Positions 41,638 through 48,504 of a stretch of DNA of 64,000 nucleotides are shown piece by piece; positions within the stretch are counted from its first letter, which is position 1, and the number at the start of each line of letters is the position of its first letter. Under the pieces are notes generated by a model. That model saw only the letters and a list, made by a program, of their open reading frames with translations, was not told where the DNA came from and ran no database searches. The position numbers were made by a program, and so were the translations under genes. This DNA is from Limnochordaceae bacterium (lineage in GTDB: Bacteria > Bacillota > Limnochordia > Limnochordales > DUMU01): assembly GCA_014896305.1 (NCBI GenBank), contig JADBKQ010000001.1, positions 186,001 to 250,000 of the forward strand, in the 5' to 3' direction.

Positions 41638-41880
41638 GCGGGTTCGGCCTGGGTTCGGGGCAGAGCGTAGGCTTAGGCTCAGGTTCGGGCTGGAGCGGTG
41701 CGCCTGGCCCAGGCTCAGGCCCAAGCTCAGACGCAGGCTTCGGCGTGGCCTCAGGCTTCGTTTCGGACGTGGTCTCACGGTTCACCTCAAGCGTATGCCC
41801 GGGCCCTGGTCCAGGTTCGGGTTCGAGTTCGGGTTCAAGCTCCAGCGGCGGGTCTCGGCTTAGGTTCAGACTCAATCCCG
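41617..41880. repeat. Degenerate hexamer minisatellite between convergent genes
   Basis: About 260 bases are built from variants of GGCTCA and GGTTCG. On the minus strand they read as Pro/Glu-rich and on the plus strand as Ala/Gln repeats, in several frames. The tract provides the last codons of the TIM-barrel gene and the C-terminal tail of the zinc permease, so expansion could change both ends. Confidence 0.75.
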
Positions 41881-42764
41881 ACTGTACGCTTGAGACTCGT
41901 CGCAGGCCCGGGCCGAGGGCCAGGCCGGGCCTGCTTGGGCCCAGTGGTGAGGCTTTGGAACGCCAGCGAGACGAGGAAGACCGCGGTGGCGACCAAAACG
42001 ATGGTGCCACCGGAAGGCCAATCAAAGAAGTACGAGAGTATTAGGCCAGCGACACTGCTGCCCAGGTTGAACGCGAGGGTGAATCCCAGCACGCCTGGGT
42101 AATGCCGGGACCAGAGACGAGCGGTGGCCGCGGGGATGACGAGCAAGGCCGAGACCAGGACGATGCCGGCCATGCGTACGGCCAGCACCACGGTGGCGGC
42201 GACAGCCAGCAGCAGGCCATATTCGAGCGCCGCCACCGGCTTACCATCTACCGCGGCCAGTTCCGGCGAGAAGGCGATGGCCAACAGGTCCCGGAAGAAG
42301 AGGACGAAGAAGGCGACCACTGCTCCGCCGGCCACGAGCAGCGTCCACAGGTCCTGCGCGGAGACCGCCAATATGTTGCCAAAAAGATAGCCGAAGAGGT
42401 CGGAGTAGCCGCTGGTGTGGGCGACCAGCACCGTGCCCAGGGCCATTGCAGCGGAAAAGAAGATGCCGATGGCAGAGTCTTCCGAGAGTGCTCCCTGGCG
42501 GCTGCTGCCGGCAATCAGCAAGGCGATGAGCAAGGCGAACAAAGCGGCGCCCAGAGTTGGTGAAAAGCCCAGCAGAACGGCGAGAGCGATACCGCCGAAG
42601 CTGGCATGCGCGATGCCGTCGCCAGCAAACGAGAGCTGCCGGTAGACGACGAAAAAGCCGGCGAGGGTTGTCACGAGGCCGATCCCTATGGCTGCCAAAA
42701 AGGCTCGCTGCATGAACCCAAACCGCATCATTTCGACAAAAGCGTCCAGCGCTTGAACCAACAT
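41835..42764 (-). CDS. znuB: Zinc ABC transporter permease (ZnuB type)
   Basis: The 309-residue membrane protein has about eight helices and the family pattern: MQRAFLAAIGIGLVTTLAGF, VVYRQLSFAGDGIAHASFGG, GYLFGNILAVS, GKPVAALEYGLLLAVA and VSALLVIPAATARL. It is the permease of the zinc importer with ZnuA and ZnuC. The ATG at 42764 follows AAGGAG by six bases and lies 14 bases after znuC. The last ~35 residues (Pro/Lys/Arg-rich) come from the repeat tract and are probably not functional. It is the last gene of zur-znuA-znuC-znuB. Confidence 0.92.
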   Translation of the reverse strand: MLVQALDAFVEMMRFGFMQRAFLAAIGIGLVTTLAGFFVVYRQLSFAGDGIAHASFGGIALAVLLGFSPTLGAALFALLIALLIAGSSRQGALSEDSAIGIFFSAAMALGTVLVAHTSGYSDLFGYLFGNILAVSAQDLWTLLVAGGAVVAFFVLFFRDLLAIAFSPELAAVDGKPVAALEYGLLLAVAATVVLAVRMAGIVLVSALLVIPAATARLWSRHYPGVLGFTLAFNLGSSVAGLILSYFFDWPSGGTIVLVATAVFLVSLAFQSLTTGPKQARPGPRPGPATSLKRTVGIESEPKPRPAAGA

Positions 42765-42777
42765 CCCATGCTCCTTC

Positions 42778-43710
42778 CTACAAACCGGCCTCGATGTATC
42801 GATGCAGGATCTCCTGGCCCGGCCCGATAGCCTGTACTTCACGGTTGAGCAGAAGACACAGGTCGGCATAGCGGGCCGTGGTCACCAACTGGTGCGAGAC
42901 GGCCAGGCAAGCCAGCCCATTTTGCCGGGTCAAACGCCGGATCAACTCGTAGAACTGATGCTGTGCCTGATGGTCCAGCCCCGTCTCCGGTTCATCCAGC
43001 AGCAAGAGCCGCACGGGGCCGAGCAAGGATCGGGCTAGTAGTACCCGCTGCTGTTGGCCGCCGGACAGTTCAGCAAAGGGACGATGCATCAGATGAGCCA
43101 TGCCGACCTCGTCCAGGGCATGGTGAATCGCCTCCTGCTCCGACGAGGACAAGGGCCGCAGGAGAGATGCGCCCAGGCGTCCGCGGCGCAGCCGGGTGGC
43201 CAGAACGTCCGCCACCTGCAGCGGCAGTTCTCGGCGGAAGGCCCGCAGCTGAGGTAGATAGCCAATACTGCCCGAGGGCAATTGAGTGCGGTCCACCTGC
43301 CCTGTGAACCGCCGTTCCAGCCCCGCGATCACCCGCAGCAGGGTTGTCTTGCCGGCGCCGTTCGGTCCCACAACTGCCAGAAACTGGCCGGCCGCCAGCG
43401 TGAACGAGACGTGGTCCAACACCACCTGGCCGCCCAAGACCACCTGCAAGTCTTGCACAGAAAGCAACAGGCTTTCCGTTGACTCCCGCCCGGGATCACC
43501 AGAGGCGTTGTCAGCAGGCGCCGCAAAACCCTTGGAGCGGTCATTCGTAGAGGCGTTGGTGCCGGGGTGGCCGGTCGCAGCCCTATCGGCGCAGTCATTC
43601 GCTGACCTGTTCGTCTTCGTCGAGCTGTTCCCCAGTGACGTAGCGAAGCCTTCATCTTGCGACGGGGGGTAGCCATCGCCAGATGAAGGCAGGCAAGTGA
43701 GCGTTTTCAT
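42778..43710 (-). CDS. znuC: Zinc ABC transporter ATPase (ZnuC type)
   Basis: The 310-residue ATPase has an unusual 80-residue Asn/Ser/Thr/Asp-rich N-terminal extension before the normal start LLLSVQDLQVVLGGQVVLDH. Walker A is GPNGAGKTTLLR, the Q-loop GYLPQLRAFRRELPLQV, the signature LSGGQQQRVLLARSL and Walker B LLLLDEPETGLD, followed by the H-loop VSHQL. The ATG overlaps the stop of znuA in an ATGA junction, so translation is coupled. A later internal start just before the ATPase domain has no ribosome site, so the extension is probably real. Confidence 0.93.
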   Translation of the reverse strand: MKTLTCLPSSGDGYPPSQDEGFATSLGNSSTKTNRSANDCADRAATGHPGTNASTNDRSKGFAAPADNASGDPGRESTESLLLSVQDLQVVLGGQVVLDHVSFTLAAGQFLAVVGPNGAGKTTLLRVIAGLERRFTGQVDRTQLPSGSIGYLPQLRAFRRELPLQVADVLATRLRRGRLGASLLRPLSSSEQEAIHHALDEVGMAHLMHRPFAELSGGQQQRVLLARSLLGPVRLLLLDEPETGLDHQAQHQFYELIRRLTRQNGLACLAVSHQLVTTARYADLCLLLNREVQAIGPGQEILHRYIEAGL

Positions 43711-44645
43711 GGCCTGGCCTCCAGGAACTGGCGGGCGTTGTACCGCATCAACTCCACATAAGTCTGCCGGCCCTCCACCCCCGGGCCCCCAAGGGGGTCG
43801 AGGGTAATCAGCACGCCGCCCACCGCCTGAGCCAGCAGCCTGGCGATTTGTGGGTTAAACTGCTGTTCCGCCGCGATGGTGTGAACGTTGTGCTGGCGGG
43901 CCAACCGTTGCAAGTCGGCCAGCCAGGCGGCGGAGGGTTCGCGCCCGGGAAACTCCTCGATGGCCGCCACCTCCTGCAGGTCATAACGGGCTGCCAGGTA
44001 GGGCCAGGCCGAGTGCATGGCGATGAACCGCAGTCCTCGCACGGGGGCGAGAGTCTGACGCAGCTCCGTGTCGAGCGCGGTCAGGGTCTCACGGTAGCGG
44101 GCCAGGCGGTCGGCGTAATAGGCTTTACCGGCCGGATCCAGGTCGGACAGGCGGGCAGCGATGGCCGGGGCGATCTCGTCCCGGACCCGCAACGGGTCGA
44201 GCCAGTAGTGGGGGTTGGGGGCGGACCGCCCCGTGTGTTCATCCACGGACTGGAGCAGCGTGACGTGACTACTCAGATCCAGCTGAACCTGGTGCGGCTG
44301 CGCCGCCGCCCGCAGCATGGGAGCAACCCAGTCGTCGAGGCCGGCTCCGATCCGGATGATCAGGCGGGCTGTGGCCAGACGGCGGACGTCGGAAGGACGC
44401 GGTTCAAAAGTGTGAGGAGAGGCGCCGGCCGGCAACAACGAGGCGACGGAGACACGGTCGCCCCCTAGTTCACGAGTGATGTCGGCCAGGGGCGGTAGAG
44501 TGGTCACCACCACCAGTTGGGGGCTGGCGGGCGCGCTGTGGCCGCGCCTCACCATGGCGGTGGTGAAGAGAAGCAGCGCAGCGGCCAGCAGGAGCAGGAC
44601 GGCCATCGTCCGGCGACGGGAAGCAAGCAACGAACGGGTATTCAT
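43707..44645 (-). CDS. znuA: Zinc-binding ABC transporter substrate-binding protein (ZnuA type)
   Basis: The 312-residue protein has a signal anchor (about 14-32), then VVTTLPPLADITRELGGDRV. Metal ligands are the histidines in GASPHTFEP, NPHYWLDP and AMHSAWPYLA and an acidic residue in TLDPLGG, the zinc (cluster A-I) set. It lacks the His-rich loop of some ZnuA proteins. It is encoded 27 bases after zur and before znuC with an ATGA overlap. Zinc rather than manganese is inferred from the zur gene at the head of the operon. Confidence 0.93.
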   Translation of the reverse strand: MNTRSLLASRRRTMAVLLLLAAALLLFTTAMVRRGHSAPASPQLVVVTTLPPLADITRELGGDRVSVASLLPAGASPHTFEPRPSDVRRLATARLIIRIGAGLDDWVAPMLRAAAQPHQVQLDLSSHVTLLQSVDEHTGRSAPNPHYWLDPLRVRDEIAPAIAARLSDLDPAGKAYYADRLARYRETLTALDTELRQTLAPVRGLRFIAMHSAWPYLAARYDLQEVAAIEEFPGREPSAAWLADLQRLARQHNVHTIAAEQQFNPQIARLLAQAVGGVLITLDPLGGPGVEGRQTYVELMRYNARQFLEARP

Positions 44646-44672
44646 CGAGATGGACCTCCTTGGAAGTGCGTC

Positions 44673-45239
44673 TTAACAGCTCTTAACGCCAGCAGTATCA
44701 GCCTTCGGCCCTGGCGCTACCGGCGAAGTATCCGCCAGCGCAGTGGGCGAGCCCCCGACTGGCACGGTGTGCGAAACATCAGCTGGCTCGCCATCGGCCG
44801 GCGCAGGTGGCGCAGCTGTCATCGTCTGGCACTCCCCGCAGTACCCAAAGATCTGGTACTCATGGCGCACCGTGCGAAATCCGGCCGGCAAAAGCCGCTG
44901 TTCTCGTTCTTGATCCACGGGGCAACTGGGCAGGCAAGTCACCTTGCCACAGCCCAGGCAGACACAATGATGGTGAGGGCGATCCACCCACTCGTAGCGA
45001 TCGGCTCGCCGGGTGGGTACGTGGAAAACCTCGGCAGCACCAGAGCGCACGCAGCTATCCAGGATACGGTAGACGGTGTCGGCGGAGAGGTCGGGATAGG
45101 CGGATTGCAAGGTCTCCAGCAGCTCAGGGGCGGAGCGCGGGCCGCCGGCCGCAGCCAACGTTTCGACCACCGCCCGGCGCTGCGGTGTGATGCGGCCACC
45201 TTCCTGCCGCCACAGCCTGTATAGATGCTCAGGAGTCAT
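44673..45239 (-). CDS. zur: Fur-family regulator, probably Zur
   Basis: The 188-residue regulator has the winged helix (GGRITPQRRAVVETLAAAGG, SADTVYRILDSCVRSG), the sensory segment RPHHHCVCLGCGKVTCL and a second cysteine pair in YCGEC, which together hold structural and sensory zinc. A Thr/Pro/Ala-rich tail of about 50 residues follows. The ATG at 45239 has GAGGAGG ten bases ahead. As first gene of the znuACB operon it should repress its own transcription when zinc is sufficient. PerR or Fur identity is less likely given the operon. Confidence 0.9.
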   Translation of the reverse strand: MTPEHLYRLWRQEGGRITPQRRAVVETLAAAGGPRSAPELLETLQSAYPDLSADTVYRILDSCVRSGAAEVFHVPTRRADRYEWVDRPHHHCVCLGCGKVTCLPSCPVDQEREQRLLPAGFRTVRHEYQIFGYCGECQTMTAAPPAPADGEPADVSHTVPVGGSPTALADTSPVAPGPKADTAGVKSC

Positions 45240-45452
45240 TCTGCTTGGGCCTCCTCGTGAGGTGTGGTGCATGCGCTCCACCCTTGTTGTGACCCATGCC
45301 GGGGTCCGTGCCTATGACTCAATTGCGCTCCGGGTTCGTGCAGGAGCCCCTACTGTGATGCACGTTGCGGCCTGTGTTGTGTGATGCTCACTATGCCCCA
45401 GGTCGGGGACTGCACGTAGGATCCACCCGGCCCGGATTCCTCGACTGGTATT

Positions 45453-45482
45453 AGGATAAATACGAATAAGCGAATATGTCAA
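45453..45482 (-). promoter_or_regulatory. Sigma-A-like promoter of zur-znuACB in an AT-rich block
   Basis: On the minus strand TTGACA (45477-45482) and TATCCT (45453-45458) are 18 bases apart. The spacer contains the direct repeat TATTCG-ct-TATTCG and is far more AT-rich than the surroundings, so it is the likely Zur-binding region. The leader to the ATG is about 200 bases. Confidence 0.6.
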
Positions 45483-45501
45483 GAGGCGAGATTTGGGGGA
45501 A

Positions 45502-45720
45502 CGGGGTTGAGGGCCGAAGTGGAACACCGGAGCCCCAGGTTGGGAGTGAAAAGTGGGGCACCAATGTACCAGGTTGGACCGGAACCGAGGACGAAGTGGG
45601 ACGCCGACGCCGCTGGACACAGGTAGGTGCAGCGGTGCCCCACGTTGAGAGCGCAAGGTGGCACAGCGGCGCCCCAGGTCTGGTCGGAAACTTGGTGCAA
45701 AGGTACCCCAGGTTGTAGCG
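45502..45720. repeat. Tandem degenerate repeat with 34-bp period
   Basis: At least five clear copies (starting near 45502, 45536, 45570, 45641, 45675, with a partial copy near 45709) share the pattern CCCCAGGTTG-N2-AG-N5-AAGTGG-N2-CA-N2-GG. Neighbouring copies are exactly 34 bases apart except for one degraded stretch near 45604-45640. There are no unique spacers between units. No protein is encoded convincingly. It lies between the zinc operon promoter and the end of thrC. Confidence 0.75.
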
Positions 45721-45827
45721 AAGGGCATGCGACGGCGCAGGGGCAGGGGCGAAACCGGGGGAGGATGGGGTCGGGGGCTAAGGCGCTGGATAACGATGGG
45801 CGCTTGCCGCCCCTCCCCCGGCGTGAG

Positions 45828-47546
45828 CTACACCCCGAGGACCTGGGCGACAACGCTGGGCATTTCCGCGGGGGTGCAGCGCTGGGTGTGGAGCACGGGC
45901 CGGCGGTTCAGGCGCTGCAGGGCGGGGGGCACGGGGTGATCGGTGAAGGTCGCCAGGCGCTCCAGGAGGTCGAAGTCGTTGAGGTTCTTAAGGTTCGAGC
46001 TGGAAGCGGGGGCGGGCAGCCCCAAAGAACCTGGGGCGGCGACTCCGGGGGAAGGGAACATGGGCAGCTCTAAGGCGCTGGCCACGGTGCGGGGGAACTT
46101 GAACGGGCTGGCGGTGGAAGCGATGACAGTAGGCCGGTCGTCGCCCGTCGCGGCCCGGTAGTGGTCGTACACATGCACGGCGACAGCGGTGTGCGGGTCG
46201 ATGAGGTAATGGTGTTCACGCCAGGTGCGGGCGATGGCGGCCTGGGTCTGTTCCTCATCGGCCCAATCGGCCCAGAACTCGGCCTGAATCCGGGCGACCT
46301 GCTCCTGGCTGATCTCGTAGGTACCGTGGCGCGCGAGCGCATCCATCCAGGCACGCAACTGGTCGCTGTCGCCCTGGACCAGCTCGAAAAGGAGACGCTC
46401 CAGATTGCTGGAGATCAAGATGTCCATCGAGGGGGAGCTGGTGCGGTAGAACGGCCGTCGCCGATCGTAGCGTCCCGTATGGAAAAAGTCGGTCAGCACA
46501 TTATTGCGGTTGGAAGCACAGATCAGCCGGGCGATGGGTAAGCCCAGCCGGCGAGCGTAGTGAGCTGCCAGGATGTTGCCGAAGTTGCCGGTAGGCACGA
46601 CCACGTTGAACGGTTCACCCGGCCGCAGCCGGCCGAGGCTGACCAGGTCCACATAGGCGCCAACGTAATAAACGATTTGAGGCAAGAGACGACCCCAATT
46701 GATCGAATTGGCAGACGAAAAGGCTTTGTTGTGGGCAAACAAGCGAGCCTTGAAGGCCGCGTCCGTAAATAGCTTCTTCACACCCGTCTGGGCATCGTCA
46801 AAGTTGCCCCAGACACCGATGACGTGCACGTTCTTACCCGTTTGGGTGGTCATCTGGCGCTCCTGGATCGGGCTGACGCCCTCCGCCGGGTAGAAGACGA
46901 TGATCTGCGTGCCCGGCACATCGGCAAAGCCGGCCAGCGCCGCTTTGCCGGTGTCTCCCGAGGTGGCGACGAGGACCACGATTTCGGACGGCTCGAGGGA
47001 AGGAACAGTAGCGGTGGTCTGGGTCGGAACAGCGACGTCAGTGCCCGCGCCGCCGGTTGCAGCCGGTTGTCCCTGCGCTGCTGAGCGGGGGAACCCGGGT
47101 TCGGTCAGGTCGGCTTGCACCTGCACTTGTGGTTGCCCCTGCGGCCGGCCTGCAGCCGCCTTGAGTAGATGGGGGAGCAATTGGAGGGCCACATCCTTGA
47201 ACGCACACGTCGGGCCGTGCCAAAGCTCGAGGAAGGCAGCGGGGCTGTTTGCCAGCGGGTGAACGGGAGTGATGCGAGGATCGCCCCATTGGCCGGCCGC
47301 GTACGCTTGGCGGAGGGCGACATCCAGTTGGGCAGGTGCAAGGTCGGGCAAGAATGGAGTCAGCAACCGGCGGGCCCGCTCCAGGTAGGGGAGGGGGGCG
47401 AGAGACAGGATCTGCTGAAGATCGAAGTGGGGCCAATTGTCAGGGACGAACAATCCTCCGTCGGGTGCGATCCCCAGCCGAATGGCTTCAAGGGCTGTAA
47501 CAGGGGCGGATCGACCACGGGTACTGATGTAGGAGATGGTAGCCAC
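45828..47546 (-). CDS. thrC: Threonine synthase with a low-complexity insert
   Basis: The PLP enzyme converts O-phosphohomoserine to threonine. The start MATISYISTRGRSAPVTALEA (split), the PLP lysine Lys117 in GPTCAFKD, VLVATSGDTGKAAL and GNFGNILAAHYARRLGLPI place it with the longer fungal/proteobacterial-type class. A Gln/Ala/Thr/Pro-rich insert of about 55 residues (133-187) separates the PLP lysine from the phosphate-binding strand and gives 572 residues, longer than usual. The C-terminal tail also contains a low-complexity Pro/Ala patch. GTG start. No other threonine gene is adjacent. Confidence 0.93.
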   Translation of the reverse strand: MATISYISTRGRSAPVTALEAIRLGIAPDGGLFVPDNWPHFDLQQILSLAPLPYLERARRLLTPFLPDLAPAQLDVALRQAYAAGQWGDPRITPVHPLANSPAAFLELWHGPTCAFKDVALQLLPHLLKAAAGRPQGQPQVQVQADLTEPGFPRSAAQGQPAATGGAGTDVAVPTQTTATVPSLEPSEIVVLVATSGDTGKAALAGFADVPGTQIIVFYPAEGVSPIQERQMTTQTGKNVHVIGVWGNFDDAQTGVKKLFTDAAFKARLFAHNKAFSSANSINWGRLLPQIVYYVGAYVDLVSLGRLRPGEPFNVVVPTGNFGNILAAHYARRLGLPIARLICASNRNNVLTDFFHTGRYDRRRPFYRTSSPSMDILISSNLERLLFELVQGDSDQLRAWMDALARHGTYEISQEQVARIQAEFWADWADEEQTQAAIARTWREHHYLIDPHTAVAVHVYDHYRAATGDDRPTVIASTASPFKFPRTVASALELPMFPSPGVAAPGSLGLPAPASSSNLKNLNDFDLLERLATFTDHPVPPALQRLNRRPVLHTQRCTPAEMPSVVAQVLGV

Positions 47547-47723
47547 GATATACCCCGCTTCCCTTTGAGCCGGTGCAAATCGTGCCTTTGGCAGCAGACC
47601 GGTCGTGCCTAGACTCCACGCCTTAAGTCCCTAGGATGCTAGCATGGCCGCTTCCCACCCGTCAAGAACCGTAAGCCCGGCTGTCACTGGCCAAACGTGC
47701 AGCCCGCCGGGCCATATGTTGCT

Positions 47724-47823
47724 CTTCGAAAGTGTCGTTTAGGCCCACTTGGACGGGGTAATCCACGTGAATGATCATACCTGGTCGTGATACTTCTAAG
47801 GTATCGTTTAGGCCGACTTGGAC
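47724..47823. repeat. Imperfect 31-bp direct repeat pair, 69 bp apart
   Basis: 47724-47754 and 47793-47823 match at 26 of 31 positions; the shared core is TCGTTTAGGCCSACTTGGAC. On the minus strand both copies read VQVGLNDT followed by (F/L)E in the same frame, spaced by 23 codons. That frame has no ribosome site, so I treat it as a DNA repeat of unknown role. Confidence 0.65.
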
Positions 47824-47885
47824 ACGGTGGACACGGCGGTGACGACGTTGTGAACTGTATGGGCGACATTCTGCGCCTGGCTGGC

Positions 47886-47914
47886 TGGCAGAGTTATACC
47901 TATGGGGGTATAAT
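47886..47914 (+). promoter_or_regulatory. Promoter before the NifX-like gene with overlapping CsoR/CstR-type operator
   Basis: TATAAT (47909-47914) is a consensus -10, with TGGCAG (47886-47891) as weak -35 after 17 bases. The palindrome ATACCTATGGGGGTAT at 47896-47911 (ATACC-N6-GGTAT, flanked by further T/A pairing) overlaps the -10. This is the third site of the same type in the window. Confidence 0.65.
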
Positions 47915-48099
47915 GGTGGCGAACTAGTACCCTGACCAAGCCGCACGGCGGAGTTGGGGGGGCCAAAGGCCAGGAGTCGGCGGGGGCGGTTCGCCAGGAA
48001 AGAAGCGATCTGCGGTCCCTTGGCGGGTTGGTGAATAGCCCGCCAAGGCATGACGCGTAGAGGGCCCACAGGAGTAGGATAAGAAAGGAAGGGATCGGC

Positions 48100-48462
48100 G
48101 TGCGGATAGGGGCAGCTGTGGCCGGGCCAGAACAGCGGGTGGTGCCGCTGCCGGACGGCGACGAGTTGGTAATCTTGGACACGGAAAGTGGCGCAGAGCA
48201 GCGGGTGGCGAACCCCGCTCACTCAGCAGAAAAACAGCGGCGATTGGTGGCGGCCGAGGAGTTCATCCAGCGCCGGGTGGAGGCGGTAGTCTCGGTGCCG
48301 CTCACGTTTTGTCCTACGTCTCATGCGCGGGCCAAGCAAGCAGGAATCCGTTTCATCTCGGTGCCGGCAGGCACGACCTGGGACCAAGTGAAAGCCAGGT
48401 CAGCGCGGTATGCTGCCGGCGCCCAGGAATCACTTCCCGAGGACGAGCTCTTCCACCACTGA
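48100..48462 (+). CDS. NifX/NifB-like small protein (dinitrogenase-cofactor-type domain)
   Basis: The 120-residue protein opens RIGAAVAGPEQRVVPLPDGDELVILDTESG, which follows the beta-strand pattern of NifX/NafY-like proteins (strand, loop, phosphate-rich turn, strand), and continues RRVEAVVSVPLTFCPTSHARAKQAGIRFISV, the helix-strand unit at the end of that domain. Such domains bind Fe-S or Fe-Mo cofactor precursors or act in sulfur metabolism; there is no nitrogenase gene here. GTG start after AAAGGAAGGG. The single cysteine (in TFCPTSH) could be functional. The call is by pattern and moderate. Confidence 0.55.
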   Translation: MRIGAAVAGPEQRVVPLPDGDELVILDTESGAEQRVANPAHSAEKQRRLVAAEEFIQRRVEAVVSVPLTFCPTSHARAKQAGIRFISVPAGTTWDQVKARSARYAAGAQESLPEDELFHH

Positions 48463-48504
48463 CGCGCCGGGGCCAGAGGGGCCGACGGGGGCTTCGTCCA
48501 GCGG

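Larger units (their letters stand above)
47547..48099. other. Intergenic region with repeat pair, operator and leader hairpin
   Basis: In these 553 bases I see a repeat pair (47724-47823), a CsoR/CstR-type palindrome on a promoter (47886-47914), and a perfect 10-bp stem CCTTGGCGGG / CCCGCCAAGG at 48018-48027 and 48039-48048 in the leader of the NifX-like gene. No gene is convincing. Confidence 0.6.

Noticed and set aside
41498-42025. Pro/Glu-rich protein on the minus strand
   Set aside because: It is a translation of the hexamer minisatellite and overlaps two real genes; no ribosome site.
45502-45720. CRISPR array
   Set aside because: The repeat units adjoin each other without unique spacers and are too degenerate; no cas gene is in the window.
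47662-48222. Minus-strand protein containing VQVGLNDT twice
   Set aside because: No ribosome site, poor composition outside the repeats, and it overlaps the promoter and start of the NifX-like gene.
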